This document shows positions 28,289-36,196 of a stretch of DNA of 64,000 nucleotides, one piece after another (within the stretch, counting starts at the first letter, position 1; the number at the start of each line of letters is the position of its first letter). The position numbers were made by a program, and so were the translations under genes. The stretch spans positions 42,730 to 106,729 of the forward strand of contig CAJKQX010000001.1 in the NCBI GenBank assembly GCA_905202125.1, read 5' to 3'. This DNA comes from an uncultured Prevotella sp. Its GTDB lineage: Bacteria > Bacteroidota > Bacteroidia > Bacteroidales > Bacteroidaceae. The notes below the pieces were generated by a model. It worked only from the letters and a program-made list of their open reading frames with translations. It did not search any database and was not told the DNA's origin.

Positions 28289-29638
28289 CTATGTTGTTTT
28301 TTTGAATTTTTTCATATATACAGCCATTATCCACGCTGCGACGATGGCTGCAATGGCATCGGATGCCGGCATGGCTCCCCACACGCCGTCCACTCCGAAG
28401 AAGTGGGGCAGAATGGCGAGCAACGGCAAGAGAAACAGCAGTTGGCGCGACAGCGAGAGGAAAATGCTTATCTTCGCTTTGCCGATACTCTGAAAGAAAT
28501 TGGTGATGACCATCTGATAGCCTACCAGAGGGAATGTCACCATGATGATCCTTATGCCTTTTACCGACAGCGAGATGAGTGTTTCGTCTGTGGTGAAGAG
28601 CCGTGCACATACGTCAGGGATAGCCATTGCGATGACGAATCCCGTGGTCATGATGGCTGTGGCGGCTATCATCGCCAGTTTGAGTACGCGCATCAGGCGG
28701 TCGAAATGTTGTGCACCGTAATTATAGCCCGCTATGGGCTGCATGCCCTGATTGACTCCCATGTTTATCATCACGAAAATGAATGCCACCCTGTTGGCTA
28801 TGCCGAAAGCACCCACGGCGAGGTCGCCGCTGTACTCCACGAGACTGTTGTTGATGAAGATCACGATGATGCAGGCGCACACGTTCATCGAGAAGGGTGA
28901 CAGGCCGATGGAAATAATGTTCCTCACGATGTTGTCATCCAATCGGTATATGCCCCGTTTGAGATGCAGCGGTTCGCGCTTGTCGCTCATGATACGCAGT
29001 TGCCACACGAGTGCCAATGTCTGCGACAGTATGGTGGCGTAGGCTGCTCCGCGTATGCCGAGGTCAAGCCCCCAGATGAAAAGGGGGTCGAGTACGGAGT
29101 TCATCACCACCGTAAAGATGGTCATATACATGGCGTTGCGCGGTTTGCCCACCGCCCTGAGTATGGCGTTCATGCCAAAGAACATGTGGGTTATCACGTT
29201 GCCCGTTAGTATTATGACCATATAGTCGCGGGCGTAAGGGATGGTCTGGTCGCTCGCACCGAAAAATCTGAGTATCTCATCGAGAAACATCAGAGGAATG
29301 AATCCCACGCACAGACCGATGATGATGTTCAGGGTCATACAGTTGCCCAGGATGTGTTGTGCCGTTTTATAGTCTTTCTGACCCAGTTTGACCGACAGAT
29401 ATGTGGATGCGCCCACACCTATCGCTGCGCCGAATGCAGCCGTGAGGTTCATGAACGGGAACGTGATGGCCAGGCCGGATATGGCCATCGGGCCTACTCC
29501 TTGTCCTATAAATATGCTATCCACCATGTTGTAGAGCGATGCCGCGGTCATGGCGATGATGGCCGGTATGGCGTATTGCATGAGCAGACGGCCTACCGGT
29601 TTGGTTCCTAATTCGAGTGTTGCTTGTCTGTTATCCAT
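28289..29638 (-). CDS. MATE family efflux transporter
   Basis: Multidrug and toxin extrusion exporter, 449 residues and about 12 transmembrane helices, using an ion gradient to export cationic compounds. Family features are LLMQYAIPAIIAMTAASLYNMVDSIFIGQGVG at the start, IGVGASTYLSVKLGQ in the first half, and the second-half counterpart GMQPIAGYNYGAQHFDR. The start at 29638 (MDNRQATLELGTKPVG) is chosen because the promoter -7 box lies just upstream at 29656-29663. An upstream-extended frame is therefore excluded. Confidence 0.93.
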   Translation of the reverse strand: MDNRQATLELGTKPVGRLLMQYAIPAIIAMTAASLYNMVDSIFIGQGVGPMAISGLAITFPFMNLTAAFGAAIGVGASTYLSVKLGQKDYKTAQHILGNCMTLNIIIGLCVGFIPLMFLDEILRFFGASDQTIPYARDYMVIILTGNVITHMFFGMNAILRAVGKPRNAMYMTIFTVVMNSVLDPLFIWGLDLGIRGAAYATILSQTLALVWQLRIMSDKREPLHLKRGIYRLDDNIVRNIISIGLSPFSMNVCACIIVIFINNSLVEYSGDLAVGAFGIANRVAFIFVMINMGVNQGMQPIAGYNYGAQHFDRLMRVLKLAMIAATAIMTTGFVIAMAIPDVCARLFTTDETLISLSVKGIRIIMVTFPLVGYQMVITNFFQSIGKAKISIFLSLSRQLLFLLPLLAILPHFFGVDGVWGAMPASDAIAAIVAAWIMAVYMKKFKKTT

Positions 29639-29655
29639 AATGTTCTGATTCGTTG

Positions 29656-29685
29656 CAAAGTTACTCCAAATAGTAAACATGGCAA
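29656..29685 (-). promoter_or_regulatory. Promoter of the MATE-kinase operon
   Basis: Minus strand: TTG at 29685-29683, 19-base spacer, TAACTTTG at 29663-29656, 18 bases upstream of the MATE start codon. Confidence 0.6.
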
Positions 29686-29750
29686 AGCGACGGCTGTCCT
29701 TTTTTTTGTATCCCATCGCCTTGACATGACAGGACGGTCAGCCTCGGCCA

Positions 29751-30725
29751 TTATGCCAGCCTTATTATATAATAACCTACAAACACAACCAACAGGGCGG
29801 TGCCTTCCCAGCGCTGTATGGTGTACTTGGTGAACGAGAAAAGCCACAGCAGTATCATCGACAACACCATCACCGAGAAATCCGTCATCCAGATGCCCTC
29901 CATCTGCATGGGGCAGATGGCGCCCGTGGCGCCGAGCACGAGGAGTATGTTGAACACATTAGACCCCAACACATTGCCTATGGCTATGCCGCTGTTGCCC
30001 TTGTGGGCGGCCACCACGCTTGTGGCAAGTTCGGGTAGCGATGTGCCCATAGCCACTATGGTGAGACCGATCACGGCCTCGCTCACTCCGAAAGAGCCGG
30101 CCACGTAGGTCGCTCCCTCCACAAAGATGTTGCTGCCCACGATGAGACACACCAGTCCGAGGGGTATCAGTATCAGCGGCGACTGAGGATGGAACAGGGC
30201 ATGGAGCTTGCTTTTGGGTTTCTCGATTGCGGCTTGTGTTGTCTCGGTCTGAACGGCGCCGACAGTTGTCGGGGCCTCTTGCTTGGCTCCGGTGAGAGTG
30301 ATATACATGAACGCCGCAAACATCACGAGCAGCACCGCCGCATCCACGCGCGACAGATTGCCGTCGTAGCACAGCATCATCAGCAGGGCCGAGGCCATCA
30401 TGGCAAACGGTATGTCTTTTCTCACCGCGGTGTGGAGTATGGTTATCGGTGCCACCATGGCAGCGGCACCAACAATGACGAGCGTATTGAATATGTTGCT
30501 GCCCACGATGTTGCCCACTGCAAGGTCGGACGTACCCTTTACGGCCGACACCAAGCTCACGCAAAACTCCGGCATCGACGTGCCTATGGCAACTATCGTC
30601 AGCCCTATCACTATCTGCGGTACCTTCAACCGTTCGGCCACCGTCACGGCTCCTTCGGTCAGTCGGTCGGCTCCCCACAACACCAAAACTATTCCTGCAA
30701 TGATAAACGAAATATTCAAAAACAT
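29751..30725 (-). CDS. Calcium/sodium antiporter (CaCA family, YrbG-like)
   Basis: Inner-membrane cation exchanger, 324 residues with ten hydrophobic segments arranged as two inverted halves. The duplicated alpha-repeats are clear: IVAIGTSMPEFCVSLVSA with VGNIVGSNIFNTLVIVG in the first half, and IVAMGTSLPELATSVVAA with IGNVLGSNVFNILLVLG in the second, carrying the ion-binding acidic and Asn residues. A hydrophilic loop (about residues 165-190) joins the halves. It is probably monocistronic and divergent from xseA. Confidence 0.94.
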   Translation of the reverse strand: MFLNISFIIAGIVLVLWGADRLTEGAVTVAERLKVPQIVIGLTIVAIGTSMPEFCVSLVSAVKGTSDLAVGNIVGSNIFNTLVIVGAAAMVAPITILHTAVRKDIPFAMMASALLMMLCYDGNLSRVDAAVLLVMFAAFMYITLTGAKQEAPTTVGAVQTETTQAAIEKPKSKLHALFHPQSPLILIPLGLVCLIVGSNIFVEGATYVAGSFGVSEAVIGLTIVAMGTSLPELATSVVAAHKGNSGIAIGNVLGSNVFNILLVLGATGAICPMQMEGIWMTDFSVMVLSMILLWLFSFTKYTIQRWEGTALLVVFVGYYIIRLA

Positions 30726-30868
30726 ACCTTATTATATTATATATAAATGAAAAATTTTACTGCGAAAATATTGTTTTCTATCCGCCGCATACCATTGCGG
30801 CAAACTTTGGAAATGTAAAAGTACAAAATATTCATCACAATTCTGTGTGCGCTAATCATTATTTTTCT

Positions 30869-30876
30869 TACTTTTG
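30869..30876 (+). promoter_or_regulatory. -7 promoter box for xseAB
   Basis: TACTTTTG, 10 bases before the ATG at 30887. This supports that start and excludes the ATG at 30845, which lies upstream of the promoter. Confidence 0.5.
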
Positions 30877-30886
30877 CACAAACAAT

Positions 30887-32194
30887 ATGCCGAAGATGCA
30901 AAAATCCCTGACACTTTACGAACTCAACAATCTCGTTGCGGAGGTTGTCCGCACCACCATGCCCGATGAGTATTGGGTGGAGGCCGAGATATCCGAGCTG
31001 CGTGAGGTGCGCGGTCATTGCTACATGGAACTGGTGCAGAAGGACCTCATGGGCGTCACGCCTGTGGCGCGGGCCTCGGCCAAGTGCTGGCGCACCACGT
31101 GGCTGAAGGTGCGCGACGAGTTTGAACGCGTGACGCGTAGCACGTTGCATCGCGGCATGAAGGTGATGCTGTGCGTGTATGCAGATTTTCACGAGGCATA
31201 CGGTTTTTCATGGATAGTGACCGATATCAATCCCGAATACACGATGGGCGACATGGCCCGCCGACGTCAGGAAACCATCAACAGACTGAAGGCTGAGGGC
31301 GTTTTTAATTTGCAACGCGAACTCACACTGCCCCTCTTTGCCCAGCGCGTGGCCGTGGTGTCGAGCGAGAAAGCGGCCGGCTATGGTGATTTCTGTCGTC
31401 ATCTGGCGGACAATAGTTATGGGTTCGCTTTCGATGTGCATCTTTTTCAGGCCGCCATGCAAGGCGAGTCGGTAGGTCCGGCGATAATCGCGGCCCTCGA
31501 GCATATCTATTGCAGCATGGACGACTACGATGTGGTGGTGATAATAAGGGGTGGAGGCGCCACGAGCGATCTGTCGGGATTTGACTCGTTCGAGTTGGCA
31601 GAGAATGTTGCCAATTTTCCTCTTCCGGTGGTTACGGGGGTGGGACATGACCGTGACGAGACGGTGCTCGACCTCGTGTCGGCTGTCAGTGTGAAGACGC
31701 CGACGGCCGCCGCCGCTTATCTTATCGACCGTCTGGCTGCGGTGTCGGCCCGTATCGATGACGCCGCGGAGTGCGTATCGAGGTGTGCTCAGCGCCGTAT
31801 GGAGTATGAGCGTATGCGTCTGGGGCGTCTGGCTGATGTGCTGCCCGGTCTGTTCTCGCTCACGAAGAGCCGCGAGACGGCGCGTCTCGACCGTCTCCAT
31901 GACACCATTGCTTCCGCCTCCGCGCAACGCATTGTCTCAGCCCGACATTCCACCGACACGATGGCGGAGCGCATACACACCGCGGCCCGCAGTATGATGG
32001 CGGAGCAAAACCATCGTGTCGATCTTCTCAGCCATCGCATCAAGGCGGCCGACCCGTACTTGCTGCTCAAACGCGGATACAGTATCACGCTGCACAACGG
32101 CCGCGCCGTGTATGACGCATCGCAGCTTGGCGATGGTGACACATTAGAGACCATAGTGAACAAGGGTAGGGTGAAATCGGTGGTAAGGAAATGA
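30887..32194 (+). CDS. xseA: Exodeoxyribonuclease VII large subunit
   Basis: Catalytic subunit of the ATP-independent single-strand exonuclease that degrades ssDNA to oligonucleotides in repair. The 435-residue protein (start MPKMQKSLTLYELN at 30887) has an N-terminal OB-fold (YWVEAEISELREVRGHCYMELVQKD), the nuclease core (RVAVVSSEKAAGYGDF, DVVVIIRGGGATSDLSGFDSFELAENVANFPLPVVTGVGHDRDET) and a long C-terminal coiled coil ending in LLKRGYSITLHNGRAV. The GRGGGS-like and GIGHE-like family motifs are present in slightly altered form. xseB follows 21 bases later. Confidence 0.96.
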   Translation: MPKMQKSLTLYELNNLVAEVVRTTMPDEYWVEAEISELREVRGHCYMELVQKDLMGVTPVARASAKCWRTTWLKVRDEFERVTRSTLHRGMKVMLCVYADFHEAYGFSWIVTDINPEYTMGDMARRRQETINRLKAEGVFNLQRELTLPLFAQRVAVVSSEKAAGYGDFCRHLADNSYGFAFDVHLFQAAMQGESVGPAIIAALEHIYCSMDDYDVVVIIRGGGATSDLSGFDSFELAENVANFPLPVVTGVGHDRDETVLDLVSAVSVKTPTAAAAYLIDRLAAVSARIDDAAECVSRCAQRRMEYERMRLGRLADVLPGLFSLTKSRETARLDRLHDTIASASAQRIVSARHSTDTMAERIHTAARSMMAEQNHRVDLLSHRIKAADPYLLLKRGYSITLHNGRAVYDASQLGDGDTLETIVNKGRVKSVVRK

Positions 32195-32215
32195 TTTTAC
32201 ACATTATATTATATT

Positions 32216-32410
32216 ATGGCAAAAGAAAACATCAGATACGAAGAGGCTGTGAGCCGACTGGAGGAGATAGCCGACAAGATGGAGAGTGGAAAGATGGATA
32301 TCGACACTCTGTGTGCCGAGCTTAAAACGGCACAGAAACTGATAAAGATGTGCAGGGACAAACTGACCCGCACCGACGTGGAAATCAAGAAGATACTTGA
32401 CGATAAATGA
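32216..32410 (+). CDS. xseB: Exodeoxyribonuclease VII small subunit
   Basis: A 64-residue helical protein (IRYEEAVSRLEEIADKMESGKMDIDTLCAELKTAQKLIKMCRDKLTRTD) that decorates the XseA coiled coil and is needed for ExoVII assembly. Length and the alternating helix pattern match the family. It is co-transcribed with xseA. Confidence 0.95.
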   Translation: MAKENIRYEEAVSRLEEIADKMESGKMDIDTLCAELKTAQKLIKMCRDKLTRTDVEIKKILDDK

Positions 32411-32536
32411 ACGGCACATATTGGCCCGTGGCGGCCCGGCGATAATGACTATTTGTATGTGATTGGCATGCAAATAGTGTTAATATGTTGATATGTATCA
32501 TTTATTTAAATAATTTTTGAAAATAAAGGGGATTTG

Positions 32537-32568
32537 TTTGTAACTATGCTTAATTTGTTTTAAATTTG
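32537..32568 (+). promoter_or_regulatory. Promoter of the small peptide / surface protein unit
   Basis: TTTG at 32537-32540, a 20-base spacer, then TAAATTTG at 32561-32568: a near-ideal Bacteroidetes promoter. Predicted transcription start is near 32575, giving a leader of about 187 bases before the small ORF. Confidence 0.65.
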
Positions 32569-32602
32569 CAATTACTAAACTTATCGCTCTGCCGACGATA
32601 TG

Positions 32603-32633
32603 AAAATGATGACTCGTCGTAGTATCATTTTTT
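32603..32633 (+). terminator. Terminator-like hairpin in the leader of the small peptide gene
   Basis: AAAATGATGACT pairs with AGTATCATTTT (one bulged G, loop CGTCGT) and ends in a run of T. It lies about 30 bases after the predicted start from the promoter at 32537. It may attenuate that transcript or simply end the xseAB transcript. Confidence 0.6.
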
Positions 32634-32677
32634 GAGCTTATTTTTTTGATAAAAAGTAGTTCTTAATAACATTTTTA

Positions 32678-32685
32678 CCCCCCCC
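32678..32685 (+). repeat. C8 homopolymer in the leader of the small peptide gene
   Basis: Eight consecutive C residues followed by ATTTTTTGGG in the untranslated leader, 77 bases before the small ORF. Nearby G-rich runs (GGGG, GGG at about 32711-32718) could pair with it. Confidence 0.8.
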
Positions 32686-32761
32686 ATTTTTTGGGAGTGG
32701 TGATTATAAGGGGAGGGTGAGGTAAAATGGAATTTATTATTAACTTATTAGGGGAGTAAAT

Positions 32762-32935
32762 ATGAAAAAAGAAGCTTATGCAAAACCGTGCATAGATGTA
32801 GTCATCATGCACGTAGAGAATTTTATGATGCTTTCGACGTATGATAATGGCGGTGGCACAAAGATTCTTATCCAACACCAAAATCCTACCGACGACGGTA
32901 TTTATGACGATGAATATGGTGATTACGATGATTAA
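32762..32935 (+). CDS. Small acidic-tailed peptide
   Basis: A 57-residue ORF starting MKKEAYAKPCIDVVIMHVEN and ending in a strongly acidic tail (DDGIYDDEYGDYDD). Genes for short peptides with an MKK-Y-KP-I-V start and an Asp-rich end are familiar next to surface protein genes in Prevotella-like genomes, but I know of no established function. Support for it being real: an ATG well placed behind a good promoter, codon use like its neighbours, and the same direction as the large secreted protein 72 bases downstream. It has no signal peptide and one cysteine (C10). Confidence 0.65.
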   Translation: MKKEAYAKPCIDVVIMHVENFMMLSTYDNGGGTKILIQHQNPTDDGIYDDEYGDYDD

Positions 32936-33007
32936 AGAGAATTAAAGTCTAAATTCACAACATTCAAAAACAATTTTTTTTCTAACTATACATTATCTTA
33001 TCTTATT

Positions 33008-35428
33008 ATGAAATCAAAGATATTTTATATAATGGCTTTGTGCCTTTTCGCGTTTATGCAGACTGTAAACGCACAGAAATTGGATGAGGTTGTTTGGTTC
33101 AATTATTCAAAACCGGTAGAGCAATTAGTTACAAAAGAAGGGAAAGAACCTATCCGTGTATTGATTTTCAACCGAAGTGCGGCTATTGGCAACGACGCAG
33201 GCACACGTCCGGGTTTGGGGCGTACAAAAGCATTCTTGACTAATGGCGGCGGCTATGGAATGCAAGGTGTTCTGTCGGATTTCGGAACTCGCTTCTATAT
33301 CACAAGATCGAAAGATTATGATTCGGACAAGGATGTTTACAATATCCATTCTTACCTTACCAATAAGGTGGTGGTAGGCTTGGGCAACTGCTTGTCTTAT
33401 TCATGGAGCATCTATATGGACAGAGGTGATAGGAAATCAGACGGCGGTGACAGATCTTACCCTAATTGGTATTTTGAAAAAACAAATACTGAAAATTCGG
33501 GAAATACTGATAATTGCGGATATTATTTGAAGAATATGGAAACATTTGACGACATGAAGCAACCATATCTTTATTATAAAAACCACACAACAAGTACCGG
33601 AAATGATATTAACACAGTCCAAGTAACTGCCGACGGGTCTTTGAAAGACGAGTGGTGTTTCATCACCGAGGAAGATTACCGTAAGGCCATGACCGGTTTC
33701 TCAAGCAATTTCTATATCGAGGCCTCAGGCTTGATTCACGATGCGAGTTTCAACAGATTCAATGATTATCAGACTGAATGGAAACCATCTCTCGCCGAGG
33801 ACGGATATACAGTTTTCCCGATGAAAGAACCATTGGGTGATGGCCAAACATTGCCGGAAGGTAAAGCTCCGATAGATTATTACGGTTACGAGATTCCTGC
33901 AACTACTTATAATCTTCCTTTGAACGAGACTTATCTCAATGCTCATATCGAAGATGACACTTATGAAGCGATGAAGAATCTTCTGACATACAAGACTCAC
34001 GTGATGGGTGCATCACAGATGGACCGAGATGTTACAGTAGCCGTCGAAGCGTCCACCAGTGACGATATGACATTGCCGGGTGATAGTTATTTATTTATGG
34101 AAAAATATGGCAAGGACTATTGTGCCGGTATTTATGCCGACGGTAAATATGAGCAGACTATCAAAGGTGTGCCCGCTGGTACTTATCGCATTACGTGTAC
34201 GGCAGTAAACACGGGTACAAACGAGTTTAACGGTTCGCTGTTGGTCAATGGACACAAGGTGAATCTGCCGTTGCTGGCCGAAAAGGACAGTGAATTCCAG
34301 AAAATAAAGAAAGAGGTGATAGACGATGCGAAAGCTCGTCGTGCTCTGCACATCGATGATTATTATTATCAGGGCCTTGATGTATTGGCCGCATCCCGAC
34401 TGCTTGAGAAAAACAAGGAGAGATTCACCGTAAACTATTACATCACAGTGGAAGAAGGTGAAGATATCACCATCGGATTCTCCAATAACAACAAGGATGA
34501 CAAGGATGCCCTCAACCATCCTGTATTCGCCGACAATTTTCGAATGTATCTCATGCAAATGGATTTCCAGGCCTACATCTCTGCCAACAATGTCACTGCT
34601 GCGAACTTGGACAAGTTCGACTACAAGCAACCTGTGGATCTCTATGTACGCCGCGCATTCACTGAAGGCTGGAATCCCATCGTGTTGCCGTATGACATCA
34701 CTCTCGGCGGTGCACAATCCGGTATCGGAGAAGGTGTCAATCTGAGCAAACTCATCGGTATCAATCCTGATGATCCGAAAGAGGTCCTCTTTGAATTTAC
34801 CAATCAGCTTAAGGCCGGCGAGTGCGGACTGATCTACATCCCCAAGAAGACTGATACAACACCATCTTCTGAAAAGGCCCTGAAAATTCTGAATGCACCG
34901 TTTAACTTGGGTGCTAATGAGGCGGCACATACTGTCGATAAGACCATCCACGGTCCTTACTACTGCATCAACGGTGCATTGAGATCGGGCGATGAGAATG
35001 GATATTATTATACAGAAGACGCTGATACCGAGGTGGACAAAACTTACGAGACAGGTGATAACAATGAATACAAACTCCATTTCCACGGATATTATTACAA
35101 ACCCGAAAACACAGCATGGCCGGCCGGTTCGTATGTCATGGAAAATGGCACAATGTATCAGCTCCAAAGCGATTGGGGCAGGGTGTATGGCACAATGTGG
35201 TATCTGACCGAACCGGAAAGCGCACTGCAATCGGCCCCCAAAGTGTTCAACATCAACGGTGTGGTGGACGGAGACGTGACCTCTATCAGTGGTGTCGGCG
35301 TGGAAAGCGAGACATATAGTAACAAGGTGTACAATCTCAACGGACAGTATGTGGGTACAGCAGCCGACATCGACCGTCTGCCAAAGGGAATGTATATCAC
35401 CAACGGCAAGAAGATGGTCGTGAAATAA
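33008..35428 (+). CDS. Large secreted surface protein with C-terminal sorting-like tail
   Basis: An 806-residue protein with a signal peptide (MKSKIFYIMALCLFAFMQTVNAQ). Most of the chain is beta-rich with no family I recognise. A carbohydrate-binding-like segment near residues 365-420 (YEQTIKGVPAGTYRITCTAVNTG) resembles the jelly-roll modules common in Prevotella surface proteins. The final 80 or so residues (ISGVGVESETYSNKVYNLNGQYVGTAADIDRLPKGMYITNGKKMVVK) match the C-terminal tail of Prevotella secreted proteins, often taken as a type IX sorting-like domain. Probably exported and surface-displayed; ligand unknown. It lies behind the small peptide gene and is followed by a strong hairpin. 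Confidence 0.75.
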   Translation: MKSKIFYIMALCLFAFMQTVNAQKLDEVVWFNYSKPVEQLVTKEGKEPIRVLIFNRSAAIGNDAGTRPGLGRTKAFLTNGGGYGMQGVLSDFGTRFYITRSKDYDSDKDVYNIHSYLTNKVVVGLGNCLSYSWSIYMDRGDRKSDGGDRSYPNWYFEKTNTENSGNTDNCGYYLKNMETFDDMKQPYLYYKNHTTSTGNDINTVQVTADGSLKDEWCFITEEDYRKAMTGFSSNFYIEASGLIHDASFNRFNDYQTEWKPSLAEDGYTVFPMKEPLGDGQTLPEGKAPIDYYGYEIPATTYNLPLNETYLNAHIEDDTYEAMKNLLTYKTHVMGASQMDRDVTVAVEASTSDDMTLPGDSYLFMEKYGKDYCAGIYADGKYEQTIKGVPAGTYRITCTAVNTGTNEFNGSLLVNGHKVNLPLLAEKDSEFQKIKKEVIDDAKARRALHIDDYYYQGLDVLAASRLLEKNKERFTVNYYITVEEGEDITIGFSNNNKDDKDALNHPVFADNFRMYLMQMDFQAYISANNVTAANLDKFDYKQPVDLYVRRAFTEGWNPIVLPYDITLGGAQSGIGEGVNLSKLIGINPDDPKEVLFEFTNQLKAGECGLIYIPKKTDTTPSSEKALKILNAPFNLGANEAAHTVDKTIHGPYYCINGALRSGDENGYYYTEDADTEVDKTYETGDNNEYKLHFHGYYYKPENTAWPAGSYVMENGTMYQLQSDWGRVYGTMWYLTEPESALQSAPKVFNINGVVDGDVTSISGVGVESETYSNKVYNLNGQYVGTAADIDRLPKGMYITNGKKMVVK

Positions 35429-35468
35429 CACATTATCATACTATCGGTCGGATGACCTACAAAAAACT

Positions 35469-35505
35469 ACGACGGTGTGGCAAGAAGCAATTGCCACACC
35501 GTCGT
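35469..35505 (+). terminator. Strong hairpin after the surface protein gene
   Basis: A perfect 15-bp stem (35469-35483 with 35491-35505), loop of 7, GC-rich. No long T run follows, so termination may be inefficient or the structure may protect the 3' end. Confidence 0.7.
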
Positions 35506-35540
35506 TGCTTTGTAGGTGTAAACATTATTTTGTATTGGAA

Positions 35541-35597
35541 AAATGTTAATTTTGTGTCCCGCTTACGTCGAGATAATTAAGAATACGCAACTATCTC
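35541..35597 (+). repeat. Hairpin-containing dispersed repeat, copy 2
   Basis: Matches 27403-27460 on the opposite strand. The 28-base block with GAGATA...TATCTC ends is identical, preceded in both by AATGTTAATTTTG. Confidence 0.7.
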
Positions 35598-35770
35598 AGG
35601 AGATAACTGTTAAAATTGCGTCCCATTTTTGCGATATTTCCGAGAGAGGTGATTGCTCGGCCGAAATACGCCAAATTTCGCCGCTTTGCGTAAATCGGTG
35701 TGTATCAATCTGATATGCGATACGCACATTTCCAGGGACATCAAAAGACATTCAAAAATCACGAAAATGT

Positions 35771-35858
35771 CCCCAAAAAGAGCCCGACTTGGGTTCCGAA
35801 AGGGCCTCTTTCGCCTCCCGAAAGGGTTCCTTTCGCACTATAAAAGGGCCTCTTTCAC
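35771..35858. repeat. 4 x 22-bp tandem array, copy B
   Basis: Units start at 35771, 35793, 35815 and 35837. The order matches copy A: first unit AGCCCGACTTGG, second GAAAGGGCCTCTTTCGC, third GAAAGGGTTCCTTTCGC, fourth AAAAGGGCCTCTTTCAC. Confidence 0.85.
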
Positions 35859-36062
35859 AAATCAAGTGTATAAAAATCGGGAAATCGGATGGTTTTTCAC
35901 GTTCCGGAATACGATTTTTCCCATTTCCCGGCTTCGTATCTTTCTAAAATGAAAGTAAATCCTGCAAAAACGAAATGTTAAAAATTTGGATTTGCATGCG
36001 CGACATTTAGGCATCAAAAGTAGGGTCTCACCTGTTGCGGCCCTACACCGAAGTACATTGAT

Positions 36063-36105
36063 TAACCCAAATCGTCATTAGAGTTCATGACCGATTTGGG
36101 TTAAA
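36063..36105. repeat. AACCCAAATCG repeat, minimal palindromic copy
   Basis: Left and right ends of the family meet directly (AACCCAAATCGTCATTAGA, then TTCATGACCGATTTGGGTT), giving a 43-base near-perfect palindrome with no interior. Confidence 0.75.
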
Positions 36106-36128
36106 TTTGGATATTTTGACAAAAATAG

Positions 36129-36159
36129 TTGCAACACACTGTTTTTATTATTACTTTTG
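36129..36159 (+). promoter_or_regulatory. Promoter of ilvE
   Basis: TTG at 36129-36131, 20-base spacer, TACTTTTG at 36152-36159, 37 bases before the ilvE ATG. Confidence 0.65.
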
Positions 36160-36196
36160 TCAGTAATTACAATATTTGGATATTAATTTGTAAATT

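Larger units (their letters stand above)
35506..36120. other. Gene-free stretch with three repeat families
   Basis: About 600 bases with no supportable gene. It contains hairpin-repeat copy 2 (35541-35597), a TTGCGATATTT block shared with the flank of 22-bp array A, array B (35771-35858), a GTAGGG...CCCTAC hairpin around GTTGCGGCCCTACACCGA (36021-36051), and a short AACCCAAATCG copy (36063-36105). One 99-codon ORF across array B is judged spurious because it consists of repeat sequence. Confidence 0.7.

Noticed and set aside
27657..28610. 317-codon version of the cytidylate-kinase-like gene
   Set aside because: The first 111 codons overlap the end of the MATE gene in another frame and show no family similarity. 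The family N-terminus starts at 28277.
32603..32633. Leader hairpin as a riboswitch
   Set aside because: Only one simple stem with a T run is visible. No conserved aptamer-like multi-stem core could be recognised, so it is reported only as a terminator-like hairpin.
34091..35431. 446-codon open frame on the minus strand opposite the surface protein gene
   Set aside because: It runs wholly antisense to a gene with a signal peptide and a recognisable C-terminal tail. Its translation is rich in Ile/His/Val with no domain pattern. The same applies to the long antisense frames opposite the GH92 genes (41060-42337, 44181-45236) and valS (2597-3295).
35653..35952. 99-codon plus-strand ORF through the second 22-bp array
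   Set aside because: It is translated repeat DNA (RKGLFRLPKGFLSHYKRASF), and the other two arrays do not keep this frame open.
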